This document shows positions 26,728-35,825 of a DNA stretch of 64,000 nucleotides, one piece after another. This DNA is from JAAGZL01 sp050291725 (GTDB taxonomy: Bacteria; Pseudomonadota; Gammaproteobacteria; Chromatiales; Chromatiaceae), in assembly GCA_050291725.1 (NCBI GenBank), contig JBNKKH010000016.1, positions 19,701 to 83,700 on the forward strand, given 5' to 3'. The notes under the pieces are model-generated. The model saw only the letters and a list, made by a program, of their open reading frames with translations, was not told where the DNA came from and did no database searches. How positions within the stretch are numbered: the stretch's first letter is position 1; each line of letters starts with the position of its first letter. A program made the position numbers and the translations under genes.

Positions 26728-27807
26728 ATGAGTAAAAAGATTTTAGTACTGCCTGGCGATGGTATCGGCCAGGAGATTGTTGCCGAGGCCATGAAGGTAA
26801 TCAACTGTCTTCAGAGTGATTTCGGTCTGGAGGTTGAGGTTAATCAGGCGTTGGTTGGTGGGTCTGCCTATGATGAGACCGGTTCTCCACTTCCGGAAGC
26901 AACCCTTGAGCTGGCCAGAGCGTCTGATGCGGTGTTGCTGGGTGCCGTGGGCGGCACCAAGTGGGAATCTCTGGATATCTCACTGCGTCCTGAGAAAGGT
27001 CTGCTGGGGCTACGCAAAGAGCTGAAGCTGTTTGCTAATCTACGTCCTGCAATTCTCTATCCACAACTGGCTGATGCCTCCACCCTGAGAGCTGATGTGG
27101 TGTCTGGTCTGGACATTATGATCGTGCGCGAACTGACTGGTGGTATCTACTTCGGTCAGCCACGTGGTGTGAAAGAGCTGGAGTCCGGTGAGAAAGAGGG
27201 TTTCAACACCCTGGTGTATAAAGAGTCTGAGGTGGACCGTATTCTGCGCGTTGCCATGGATATCGCCATGAAGCGTAACAAGCAGGTCTGTTCCGTAGAC
27301 AAGGCCAATGTACTGGAGTGTACAGAGATGTGGCGCGACGTGGCCATAAAAGTGGGTAAAGATTATCCCGAGGTGGAGTTGTCCCATATGTATGTGGATA
27401 ATGCCGCTATGCAGTTGGTGCGGGCGCCCAAGCAGTTTGATGTGATGGTTACTACCAATATGTTTGGTGATATTCTTTCCGACTGCGCTGCCATGCTTAC
27501 CGGCTCTATTGGTATGTTGCCTTCAGCCTCTCTGGATGAGAATGGAAAAGGCATGTATGAGCCTATTCATGGGTCAGCGCCAGATATCGCCGGTAAAGGT
27601 GTGGCAAATCCTCTTGCTACTATCCTGTCGGTTGCTATGATGCTGCGTTACTCTCTAGACAATGCAGAGATGGCTGAACGGATAGAGAAGGCGGTTGACC
27701 AGGTGCTGGATCAAGGCTTGCGCACAGCAGATATAATGTCTGAAGGTAGCAAAGAGGTGGGTACCGTAGAGATGGGAGACGCGGTGGTTGCAGCCCTTAA
27801 GGGTTAG
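26728..27807 (+). CDS. leuB: 3-isopropylmalate dehydrogenase
   Basis: 359 residues. NAD-dependent oxidative decarboxylation of 3-isopropylmalate; also serves 3-methylmalate in the citramalate route to isoleucine. VLPGDGIGQEIVAEA, the ELTGGIYFG substrate loop, and GSAPDIAGKGVANP for NAD binding are present. Conserved order leuC-leuD-leuB-asd. A hairpin follows. Confidence 0.97.
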   Translation: MSKKILVLPGDGIGQEIVAEAMKVINCLQSDFGLEVEVNQALVGGSAYDETGSPLPEATLELARASDAVLLGAVGGTKWESLDISLRPEKGLLGLRKELKLFANLRPAILYPQLADASTLRADVVSGLDIMIVRELTGGIYFGQPRGVKELESGEKEGFNTLVYKESEVDRILRVAMDIAMKRNKQVCSVDKANVLECTEMWRDVAIKVGKDYPEVELSHMYVDNAAMQLVRAPKQFDVMVTTNMFGDILSDCAAMLTGSIGMLPSASLDENGKGMYEPIHGSAPDIAGKGVANPLATILSVAMMLRYSLDNAEMAERIEKAVDQVLDQGLRTADIMSEGSKEVGTVEMGDAVVAALKG

Positions 27808-27822
27808 TTGTATATAGTGTCC

Positions 27823-27856
27823 GGCAGCCCTGTATAACTCAGGGCTGCCATTATTT
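27823..27856 (+). terminator. Hairpin between leuB and asd
   Basis: GGCAGCCCTG (27823-27832) pairs with CAGGGCTGCC (27840-27849) over a 7-base loop and is followed by ATTATTT. The T-tract is weak, so it may be a leaky terminator or attenuating structure. Confidence 0.6.
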
Positions 27857-27877
27857 AAATAGTGAGTGCACAAGGTG

Positions 27878-28999
27878 ATGAATAAGCGTATAGGCTTTGT
27901 TGGTTGGCGTGGCATGGTAGGCTCGGTCTTGATGGATCGCATGCTGGAAGAGAGTGATTTTGATCTCATAGATGAGCCGGTATTCTTCACTACCTCCCAG
28001 GTTGGTCAGAGCGGGCCGGATATCGGCAAAGATATTCCGTTGCTGAAAGATGCCAACGACATTGATGAATTGAAATCGCTAGATATCATCGTCTCTTGTC
28101 AGGGCGGCAGCTACACCCAAGAGGTATTCCCTAAGCTGCGCGCTGCCGGTTGGGATGGCTACTGGATTGATGCGGCATCCACTTTAAGGATGGACAAAAA
28201 TAGCGTTATTGTTCTGGATCCGGTCAACGCTGGGCTGATCAATAGTGCTATTAAAGATGGAGTAAAGAATTACATCGGCGGTAACTGCACGGTAAGCCTT
28301 ATGCTTATGGGGCTGGGCGGGCTGTTTCAGAACGACATGATTGAGTGGATGACCGCCATGACCTACCAGGCCGCTTCTGGCGCTGGTGCCAAAAATATGC
28401 GGGAACTGCTAAGCCAGATGGGTAGCGCTCATGCATCAGTGGCCTCTCTGCTGGATGACCCTACATCCGCTATTCTTGATATTGACCGCGATGTTGCTAA
28501 CAAGCTGCGTAGTGATGATTTCCCCACAGAAAATTTCGGCGTACCCCTGGCTGGTAGTCTTATCCCATGGATTGATACCAAATTGGAAAATGGCCAGAGC
28601 AGGGAAGAGTGGAAAGGCGGTGTGGAAACCAACAAGATATTGGGTCGGGAAGAGAGTCCCACCCCCATAGATGGTATATGCGTGCGTATTGGGGCTATGC
28701 GCTCCCATAGCCAGGCACTCACCATTAAACTGAAACAGGATGTCCCGATGGACGAAATTGAGAATATCCTGGCCGAAGCCAACGACTGGGTTAAGGTGAT
28801 ACCTAATGAGCGTGACATCACCTGTAAGGAGCTAACTCCTGCCAAAGTTACAGGTAGTTTGAGTGTTCCTGTTGGGCGATTGCGCAAGCTTGCAATGGGG
28901 GGAGATTATCTATCTGCCTTTACCGTAGGTGATCAACTATTGTGGGGTGCAGCGGAACCACTTCGCAGAATGCTCAGGATACTACTTCAAGGCGCCTGA
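27878..28999 (+). CDS. asd: Aspartate-semialdehyde dehydrogenase
   Basis: 373 residues from ATG 27878, matching the E. coli-type enzyme (RIGFVGWRGMVGSVLMDRM). In-frame GTG codons at 27866 and 27875 are alternatives without a better ribosome site. The catalytic Cys is in GGNCTVSLM; the NADP site is at the N-terminus. It makes aspartate semialdehyde for lysine, threonine and methionine, which ties in with thrC and metZ in this window. Same position upstream of fimV as in Pseudomonas. Confidence 0.96.
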   Translation: MNKRIGFVGWRGMVGSVLMDRMLEESDFDLIDEPVFFTTSQVGQSGPDIGKDIPLLKDANDIDELKSLDIIVSCQGGSYTQEVFPKLRAAGWDGYWIDAASTLRMDKNSVIVLDPVNAGLINSAIKDGVKNYIGGNCTVSLMLMGLGGLFQNDMIEWMTAMTYQAASGAGAKNMRELLSQMGSAHASVASLLDDPTSAILDIDRDVANKLRSDDFPTENFGVPLAGSLIPWIDTKLENGQSREEWKGGVETNKILGREESPTPIDGICVRIGAMRSHSQALTIKLKQDVPMDEIENILAEANDWVKVIPNERDITCKELTPAKVTGSLSVPVGRLRKLAMGGDYLSAFTVGDQLLWGAAEPLRRMLRILLQGA

Positions 29000-29035
29000 T
29001 CTGCTTGACGAAGTCTAAAATTTGCTGTAATAATT

Positions 29036-29065
29036 TTGGAAAAATTCCATTTGTAAGTTATAGTT
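29036..29065 (+). promoter_or_regulatory. Candidate sigma-70 promoter of fimV
   Basis: TTGGAA (29036-29041), 18-base spacer, TATAGT (29060-29065), 140 bases before the fimV ATG. The -35 box overlaps a dyad TGGAA-AAAA-TTCCA (29037-29050). Moderate match only. Confidence 0.4.
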
Positions 29066-29205
29066 AGCGATGAAATTTTAAGTTCATTCTAAATTTTGCC
29101 GGTAATTTGGCTAGGAATTTGTGTGAAGTATAAGAGTGTTTTGGTTTTTTACGTTTTTCAAACAACAACCTATTTATCTGGAATGGATGTAGATTAGGGG
29201 GAGAC

Positions 29206-32196
29206 ATGGTCCGCAAATTATCTCTGATGTTGGTTCTCACATTAGGGCTTATGCCACTTGCTGCGCAGGCGCTAGGGCTGGGCAATATAAAATTAAATTC
29301 TGCCCTCAACCAGAGGTTTAATGCTGAAATTGGATTGATGTCGCTGGCCAAGGGCGAAATCCACGACATTAAGGTCACTATGGCCTCTGACAAAGCCTTC
29401 AAACGATCGGGGGTTGATCGTACCTTACTTCTAACTTCTCTGAAGTTCTCGCCAGAACTGAAAGCGGATGGAACTGGGGTAATTAGGGTAACCAGTAAGG
29501 AGCCTATTCAGGAGCCATTCCTAAATTTTCTTATAGAGGTTAATTGGCCTAAAGGTAGGCTGATACGAGAATATACGGTTTTATTGGACCCTCCGGCTAC
29601 TCTTGAGCGTAAACCGGCGCCAATTAAGGCCCCTGATGTAGCAAAAAAACCAACCTCCATAGCCCCTGCACCTGTTAAGGCAGCTCCTGCACCAGCTACT
29701 GCTGCCCCGGCGAATCAAACGCCTGCTGCCGAGCCTTCATATGCTGCTGAAGTAGAGGTCGCAGAAAATGAGTCACTTTGGGTTATTGCGCGTAAACATC
29801 AGCTCGAAGGTGTTGATCATACAAGCATGATGATGGCTATCTACAATGCGAATAAGCAGGCCTTTATCAATAGCAATATAAATAAGCTAAAAAAGGGAGC
29901 AATACTAAGAATACCAGAGAAGAAGGATGTTCAGGCTATCGGTGTTCAAGAAGCGCGAAAGGAGTACAAGCGGCAAGTTGAGGAGTGGCAGGCTGCCCCT
30001 GTTGGGGGTGACGAGGGTGCTGAGGCGCCATCGGATGCCGTAGCTGCATCTGATGATGCAAAAGCCAAGGAGCCGAAAGCAGCAGATGTTAAAGCTGAAG
30101 CTGAAGAGCAAGCAAAGGCTGAGGAGGAGCCGAAGGCAGAACCAGAGAAAAAAGAGTCCGCTGCTGAAGAGTCAAAAGCTAAAGAGAGCAAGCCAGAAGC
30201 AAAGGTAGCAGATGCTGCTAAGGCTGAGGAAGCTAAGGCTGCAGCTGAGGCTGCATCTAAGGCTGAGCTAAAGATTGCAACAGCCCGCCCGGAAGGAAAA
30301 GGGGAAGCTGGTCCAAGTGAAGATGAGCAAACAGAAGATACTGTTGCCAGACTAAAGCAAGAGCTTCTGCTTCTGGAAGAGAATGCTGAGAGCGTACGTA
30401 GCGAAAATGAGGAACTTACCTCGAGAATAAGCGAGCTTGATAGTCAGCTTAAAGATCTTGAGGGCATCCTTGAACGTCTCGTTCAGGTTAGGGATACACA
30501 GTTAGCAGAGATGCAGGCTGCACTGGCTAAGGCTAAACAGGAGCAAAACCTTGCAACAGAGGCTGCTAAGAAGCAGAAAGCACAGGTAGAGGCTGCGGAG
30601 CAGAAAGAAGGGCCAAAGGCTGAGGAGAAAGCCGTAGTTCCAGCTACAGAGGAGCCAAAAGCTGAGGAAAAACCTGCAGCGCCAGCTACAGAGGAGCCAA
30701 AGCTTGAGGAAAAACCTGTAGCACCAACAGCAGAAGAGGCAAAGGCTGAACAAAAACAGCCCGAGCCAGCAGTCGAGGAGAAGAAGCCTGAATCTGTGGT
30801 GACGCCTCTGCAGGAGAGTAACAAGCAGACGGCAGATAGTGTGCCAGCAACTGCAGAAGATGAACCAGAGCCAGGCTTGATTGGCTCTATCCTGAGTAGC
30901 CCGACTCTTCTCGGAATTGTTCTTACTGTAGTTATGGTTGTGGTTGGTCTGGTATGGATGCTGTTGAGTCGTAAGAGTGCAAGTACCCCAGATTTTCAAG
31001 AGAGTATCCTGCTTAATACTATTGAGGATGAGGCTGAAAGTACTACTCTGGATGAGGCAAATAATATCCCGGCCCATACAGAAGAGACATCCTTCTTAAG
31101 TGATTTTTCACCAAGTGATATTGATGCGCTGCAAGATGAGACAGGTGAAGTAGATCCACTTTCCGAGGCTGATGTATACATTGCTTACGGCAGATATCAG
31201 CAAGCTGAAGAGCTTATTCGTCAGGCAATTGAGAAAGAACCGGAAAGAGATGCGCTAAAACATAAACTATTTGAGATTCTATATGCTACAAAAGACGCAG
31301 GTAATTTCGTCACCCTAGTAGAGGAGTCATCAGGTACTACAGTTGAGACCAGTGATAGTGATGCTTGGAAGCGGGTTCTGTCGATGGGCAAAATGCTACA
31401 GCCTGAGCATCCTAAATTTGCTGATGCAGAGGCAATTGACGCTGATGATGATCTTCTGTCATTAGATGATAATCTTTTGGAAGATGATCTAGGCGAAAGT
31501 GATTTTGCTGATCTTGATGAAACCCTGAGTCAGGCTGAGTTTGGTTTAGATGAAGTTGAGAAATCGGTAAGTGATGCTGCACCTGATGTTGCAGATACTC
31601 TTGATGACACTGGTTCTGAGTTCTCAGGGTTGTCAGAGTTGGAAGACCTCGATTTTGAAACCGATATGGATGATGACTTTATCTCTTCAGCCATAGATGA
31701 GCTTGAGGAGTTGGATGACTCATTGGCGAGTGATGAAGAGGTAGAGGATCAGCTCAGTTCAGAAACAGAGGAAGGCGAATCTGAGTTTACTCTAACCCTC
31801 TCTGATCTGGAGGATGAGGGGGAAAAGACCATATTGTCACTGCAGGATGAGCTATCCGCAGAAGAAGATACAGTTGCCGGGTTAGATGATTTAGATTCTG
31901 AATCCTTATCGGAAGAGGATATATTGGCAAATGAAATGGAGGAGACAAGTCTAGATATTCAAGATATGGAGCCGCAAGAGGGAGATAGTGAGCTTGTGTC
32001 TTTAGGAGAGCTAGATGTCGATCTATCAATCAATGATGATACACCAGACGAAATATCAACCAAGCTTGATTTAGCTCGGGCCTACATAGACATGGGCGAT
32101 AAAGATGGTGCTTCAGATATTCTTGATGAAGTCATTAGTGAAGGAGATGCCTCACAAAAAGAGGAAGCTCAGACGCTTAAGGACTCAATCTCATAG
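29206..32196 (+). CDS. fimV: FimV/HubP-like polar scaffold protein
   Basis: 996 residues. Signal peptide (1-25), FimV N-terminal domain (LGLGNIKLNSALNQRFNAEI), LysM-like peptidoglycan domain (about 183-245), long Ala/Lys/Glu-rich region, coiled coil (about 380-430), membrane helix (about 563-582), and a very acidic cytoplasmic part. That part has a TPR-like motif (AYGRYQQAEELIRQAIEKEP) and the FimV C-terminal TPR (KLDLARAYIDMGDKDGASDIL). In Pseudomonas FimV organises the cell pole, type IV pili and, through cyclic nucleotides, motility; Vibrio HubP does the same for the flagellar pole. It fits with the cheV and c-di-GMP genes here. Conserved position between asd and truA. A GGGGGA ribosome site precedes the ATG. 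Confidence 0.93.
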   Translation: MVRKLSLMLVLTLGLMPLAAQALGLGNIKLNSALNQRFNAEIGLMSLAKGEIHDIKVTMASDKAFKRSGVDRTLLLTSLKFSPELKADGTGVIRVTSKEPIQEPFLNFLIEVNWPKGRLIREYTVLLDPPATLERKPAPIKAPDVAKKPTSIAPAPVKAAPAPATAAPANQTPAAEPSYAAEVEVAENESLWVIARKHQLEGVDHTSMMMAIYNANKQAFINSNINKLKKGAILRIPEKKDVQAIGVQEARKEYKRQVEEWQAAPVGGDEGAEAPSDAVAASDDAKAKEPKAADVKAEAEEQAKAEEEPKAEPEKKESAAEESKAKESKPEAKVADAAKAEEAKAAAEAASKAELKIATARPEGKGEAGPSEDEQTEDTVARLKQELLLLEENAESVRSENEELTSRISELDSQLKDLEGILERLVQVRDTQLAEMQAALAKAKQEQNLATEAAKKQKAQVEAAEQKEGPKAEEKAVVPATEEPKAEEKPAAPATEEPKLEEKPVAPTAEEAKAEQKQPEPAVEEKKPESVVTPLQESNKQTADSVPATAEDEPEPGLIGSILSSPTLLGIVLTVVMVVVGLVWMLLSRKSASTPDFQESILLNTIEDEAESTTLDEANNIPAHTEETSFLSDFSPSDIDALQDETGEVDPLSEADVYIAYGRYQQAEELIRQAIEKEPERDALKHKLFEILYATKDAGNFVTLVEESSGTTVETSDSDAWKRVLSMGKMLQPEHPKFADAEAIDADDDLLSLDDNLLEDDLGESDFADLDETLSQAEFGLDEVEKSVSDAAPDVADTLDDTGSEFSGLSELEDLDFETDMDDDFISSAIDELEELDDSLASDEEVEDQLSSETEEGESEFTLTLSDLEDEGEKTILSLQDELSAEEDTVAGLDDLDSESLSEEDILANEMEETSLDIQDMEPQEGDSELVSLGELDVDLSINDDTPDEISTKLDLARAYIDMGDKDGASDILDEVISEGDASQKEEAQTLKDSIS
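30613..30780 (+). repeat. 42-base tandem repeat inside fimV (four units)
   Basis: Four in-frame units start at 30613, 30655, 30697 and 30739, each encoding 14 residues of the form PKAEEKPAAPATEE. The second and third are most alike. This is in the low-complexity periplasmic linker and could change in unit number between strains. Confidence 0.8.
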
Positions 32197-32229
32197 AGTA
32201 TCCATTGGTTTACAATTCGTTTTAATATA

Positions 32230-32266
32230 ACAAGAGGCGCACCTAGGTGCGTCTCTTGTCGTTTCT
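32230..32266 (+). terminator. Hairpin terminator after fimV
   Basis: ACAAGAGGCGCACC and GGTGCGTCTCTTGT form a 14-base stem with one mismatch around a TA centre, followed by CGTTTCT. It lies 34 bases after the fimV stop and 28 before truA. Confidence 0.7.
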
Positions 32267-32293
32267 AATGAACAATTATAGTGAGTTGACCGA

Positions 32294-33082
32294 ATGCGTT
32301 ATGCGGTGGGAGTTGAATATGATGGTACGGCTTTCCATGGATGGCAGATACAGGATGGCGTGAGGACCGTGCAACAGCAGATCCAGAATGCCTTGAGTAT
32401 CGTGGCAAACCACCAAGTTAAGGTGCAATGTGCCGGGCGTACAGATACAGGTGTACATGCATTCGGCCAGATTATCCATTTTGATTCAGATTCTAACCGC
32501 AGTATAAGAAACTGGTTGTTAGGCACGAATGTTAATCTTCCGCATGACGTAAATATAAATTGGATAAGGCCGGTACAGGATGATTTTCACGCGCGTTTTT
32601 CTGCGGTTAGCCGTAGATACAGATATGTCATATATAATGGATTAACCCGCTCTGCAATATGGAGAAATAGAGCAGTTTGGGAGAGACGCACTCTGGATGT
32701 TGGCCTTATGCAGGAAGCGGCTAGATCGTTAATCGGAACCCACGATTTCTCATCGTTCCGGGCAATTGGTTGTCAGGCAAAAAGTCCAGTTCGCACCTTA
32801 AATCGTCTAGAGGTAGCCAAAAATGGAGATATTATCTCGCTCGAACTCGAAGCAAATGCTTTTTTACACCATATGGTGCGAAATATTGCTGGTGTATTAA
32901 TTTCAATTGGCTGTGGTGATAGAGAGCCAGGCTGGGCAGAAGAGGTACTTGAACACAGAGATAGAACTTTGGGTGGTGTTACTGCACAGCCTCAGGGCCT
33001 GTACTTCACAGGGGTTAGTTATCCTGCAGAATTCAGTATACCTGATGTTTGTAATGTAATTGATCCTATATCAAGACTATGA
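32294..33082 (+). CDS. truA: tRNA pseudouridine(38-40) synthase
   Basis: 262 residues, the usual length. YDGTAFHGWQIQ is the family start, and the catalytic Asp lies in CAGRTDTGVHA; FLHHMVRNIAG is the third motif. Modifies the anticodon arm of tRNAs. The position fimV-truA-trpF is conserved in Pseudomonas, but here an extra gene separates truA and trpF. Confidence 0.97.
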   Translation: MRYAVGVEYDGTAFHGWQIQDGVRTVQQQIQNALSIVANHQVKVQCAGRTDTGVHAFGQIIHFDSDSNRSIRNWLLGTNVNLPHDVNINWIRPVQDDFHARFSAVSRRYRYVIYNGLTRSAIWRNRAVWERRTLDVGLMQEAARSLIGTHDFSSFRAIGCQAKSPVRTLNRLEVAKNGDIISLELEANAFLHHMVRNIAGVLISIGCGDREPGWAEEVLEHRDRTLGGVTAQPQGLYFTGVSYPAEFSIPDVCNVIDPISRL

Positions 33083-33104
33083 GATTGTTTAGTTTGAAAA
33101 TTAC

Positions 33105-33185
33105 TTAACTGTCATATGCTAATATAAGAAGAAGTGAATAGCATATCTCTTGTTTGTATGTATCCTTTATGCATATAACAGTTAA
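33105..33185. repeat. Long imperfect inverted repeat after truA
   Basis: TTAACTGTCATATGC (33105-33119) matches the reverse complement of GCATATAACAGTTAA (33171-33185) at 14 of 15 bases, with a 51-base loop holding another GCATAT. AT-rich and with no T-run, so it is more likely a binding or folding element ahead of the next gene than a terminator. Confidence 0.4.
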
Positions 33186-33296
33186 AAGTTCTGAATTCTA
33201 TTATAGTTATACCGGTTAGCAGAACTTGAATTGAGATATACCGCGCAAACCAGGGAGTAATGATTGTTCTGGTTTTTACTGTAAGGAGTTTTCCGT

Positions 33297-35036
33297 ATGG
33301 ATCAAAACTGTGACCTTTTCTATCCGTTGCCTGAACAAAAAGAGGCTAAACGTAGTGAAGTTAAGCTTGCACTGGATATTTTTCGAGCAAGATTAAGCGA
33401 CCTTCCATTTGGTAATTTAGAAAAGGCAGCCCAAGAGATATTCAAAATCCTGTATAAGGCAAACAAAATTAAGCTTAACAGTGATGAGCGTTTAGCGCTG
33501 TTAAAGGATGTTGAAGGGCCAGCCTCTCAGATTCTTAGTGGACTTAAAGAGAAGATTAATGATGTTGCAGCTCCAATAGGACGCAGTGAGGAAAAGATCG
33601 CAAAAGTATTAGTGGCAATTCACTATGAGTTTGCATTAGCCTATCGTTGTTTATTAAGTCTTAAAGAGCCGACAAAAGGGATGGCGCGTGGCGGGAATAA
33701 GGAATCTTATGCAAACTATGTACGGCATACTATTTATCACTTGGGAGAGGTATTGAGAACCAAGTACAGTGTATTTAGTAATCCACGGGGGACTATATGG
33801 AAATATATATACGCCCTATTTATATGTGCAAACAACGACAACATTCACAACATCAAACTGCCATCTTCAATATGGTGCAAATCCGAAACAGTAGAAGACG
33901 TATTTAAGTCAATATTACTAATCTCGCTTAGCTCGCCTCTAAATATGAGAGGAAAAGAGTTCAATGCACTATATGCTTTAGCGCCAGAATTGGCTCCATA
34001 TATGTCTATCGGGAAGGTAAGTTGCGGAGAAAAATATTCTGACCTTATGACGTTCAATCTGTCTGGAACCGAGTCTCCAAAAAAGCAGTTTGCCACTGGA
34101 TGTGACTCGTGCGGTAATGCTGCAAACTGTTTTACTGTTGATACCACTTCGCTGCTTAATCATATTGCTGAACAGCATGGGCAGATAAAGTCTGGTGAGA
34201 AACTTACCCCACTACAAAGATTGTTAACTAAAGAAAATCAGTATCAACAGCTAACGCGAAACCTGTCTGGTTTTGAGAAAGTTGATCATGAAAAGAGAAT
34301 TAAAGGAGATGGGGTAGTCGAGCTGGTGGCTGGCTTTAATGATATCTGTTCGTTCTTGAGTAAGACAACAGAAGAAAACCAGATTGTAAATGACCAAGAT
34401 GAATCTATAGAGAGCTGGACCACATTGGGTGAGGAGTCGATTACTGTTGAGGAAACAGTTGACTGGACTACTACCGCAATTTTAAGGGCAGGTTTGCGCA
34501 AAACCACTTGTAAAGTAATAAATCGCAGTAGCGGTGGTTACTGTCTTTACAACGATACCAGTGAGAGATTTAACTTGCGAGTTGGTGAGTTGGCGGTCGT
34601 AAAAGAAACAGGGAAGAGTAAATGGCAATTGGCAGTAATTATCTGGGTAAGTGGCAATCGAAATAGAATGGATTTCGGAGTCAAGCTGCTGAGTGGAACT
34701 ATTTCTAAGGGGGAAGTCAGCCAATTAAAGGGAAGGGATGTAGAAAAAAATCTAGATGCCCTATTTTTGAAGATTGAAAATGGCGATGATGAGAGTTCTA
34801 TTAGGGTTATTACTGCAGCGCAAGATCTGAATGAGGGAGATCAATTACTGGCTAGTTATGGAGAGATTGCTTACCAAGTATCTGTAATTGATATCAATTC
34901 AAAAACAGATGGTTATGTTGAGTATATCTGTGACTGGAGTGACTATGAGGAAACAGAGGTTGTTACTCAAAAGGCTAGTTCTGAAGAGGCTAAAATAACT
35001 GAATCAGATTTTGAATCTATCTGGGAAATAATTTAA
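33297..35036 (+). CDS. Unrecognised 579-residue protein with PilZ-like domain and Cys/His cluster
   Basis: Not recognised as a named family. It starts at ATG with an AAGGAG site 7 bases upstream. The N-terminal half (1-260) is helical and soluble. A cluster CDSCGNAANC with a following H-x4-H (about residues 269-295) has the spacing C-x2-C-x16-H-x4-H of a small zinc finger. From about 390 to 470, CKVINRSSGGYCL, GELAVVKE and RMDFGVKLLSG resemble a PilZ domain (N-x-S-x-x-G motif; two Arg just upstream), so c-di-GMP binding is possible. The tail is acidic. It is inserted at the otherwise conserved truA-trpF junction, on the same strand, with about 200-base gaps on both sides, so probably its own transcript. 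Confidence 0.6.
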   Translation: MDQNCDLFYPLPEQKEAKRSEVKLALDIFRARLSDLPFGNLEKAAQEIFKILYKANKIKLNSDERLALLKDVEGPASQILSGLKEKINDVAAPIGRSEEKIAKVLVAIHYEFALAYRCLLSLKEPTKGMARGGNKESYANYVRHTIYHLGEVLRTKYSVFSNPRGTIWKYIYALFICANNDNIHNIKLPSSIWCKSETVEDVFKSILLISLSSPLNMRGKEFNALYALAPELAPYMSIGKVSCGEKYSDLMTFNLSGTESPKKQFATGCDSCGNAANCFTVDTTSLLNHIAEQHGQIKSGEKLTPLQRLLTKENQYQQLTRNLSGFEKVDHEKRIKGDGVVELVAGFNDICSFLSKTTEENQIVNDQDESIESWTTLGEESITVEETVDWTTTAILRAGLRKTTCKVINRSSGGYCLYNDTSERFNLRVGELAVVKETGKSKWQLAVIIWVSGNRNRMDFGVKLLSGTISKGEVSQLKGRDVEKNLDALFLKIENGDDESSIRVITAAQDLNEGDQLLASYGEIAYQVSVIDINSKTDGYVEYICDWSDYEETEVVTQKASSEEAKITESDFESIWEII

Positions 35037-35201
35037 TCTCAATATTGCCTTATTGCATTATTAGTTAGTAATATCAATAAGTTATAGTGTTGCGTATGTA
35101 ATGACGCCTTCAATTGTTGTTGTGTGACAGCAAATCATATTTAATTCTAATATCCCATAGAGCTTCCTCAATTTGGGCCAATCCTGTATCTTTAGCGGCC
35201 T

Positions 35202-35825
35202 ATGAGAACCAGGGTGAAAATCTGCGGTATTACCAGACCAGCCGATGCGCATGCAGCCATAAAAAGTGGTGCTGACGCACTTGGCATGGTCTTCTATGCA
35301 CCAAGCCCAAGAGCAGTGACCATTGAGCAGGCTAGGGAGGTTGTGGCTAGCTTATCTCCATTCGTGACAGTGGTGGGGTTGTTTGTTAACGAAGAGAGAG
35401 AGAGGATTGCTCAGATCCTATCCGAGGTGCGTATCGACCTATTACAGTTCCATGGTGATGAGACACCGCAAGAGTGTGCTGGGCACAACAGGCCATATAT
35501 CAAAGCCATTCGCATGCGTGAGGGGGTTGATCTGGAGGCAGAACTGAATAGATATTCTCAATCGGAAGGCCTACTCCTGGATACCTATCGCAAAGGCGTT
35601 CCTGGTGGTACAGGAGATAGTTTTGATTGGGATCTGATTCCAGCCAAAATCGCTAGCTCCATAACTCTGGCCGGAGGATTGGATTCAGAAAATGTGACAC
35701 AGGCGATCGAGCTGGTGCGGCCATATGCAGTGGATGTGAGTGGTGGCGTAGAGCAGGAGAAAGGTATCAAGGATGCACAAAAGATAGAGGCATTCATGCG
35801 AGGAGTAGAAAGTGCCAACAGATGA
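35202..35825 (+). CDS. trpF: Phosphoribosylanthranilate isomerase
   Basis: 207 residues, single-domain TrpF. VKICGITRPADAHAA is the hallmark, and LLQFHGDE and ALDV-type phosphate sites (YAVDVSGGVE) follow. Third step of tryptophan synthesis from anthranilate. First gene of a trpF-trpB-trpA-accD-folC run; it overlaps trpB by 14 bases. Confidence 0.96.
   Translation: MRTRVKICGITRPADAHAAIKSGADALGMVFYAPSPRAVTIEQAREVVASLSPFVTVVGLFVNEERERIAQILSEVRIDLLQFHGDETPQECAGHNRPYIKAIRMREGVDLEAELNRYSQSEGLLLDTYRKGVPGGTGDSFDWDLIPAKIASSITLAGGLDSENVTQAIELVRPYAVDVSGGVEQEKGIKDAQKIEAFMRGVESANR

Noticed and set aside
30502..31077. Long minus-strand frame inside fimV
   Set aside because: It is the antisense of a repetitive low-complexity coding stretch, full of Cys/Leu runs, with no ribosome site.
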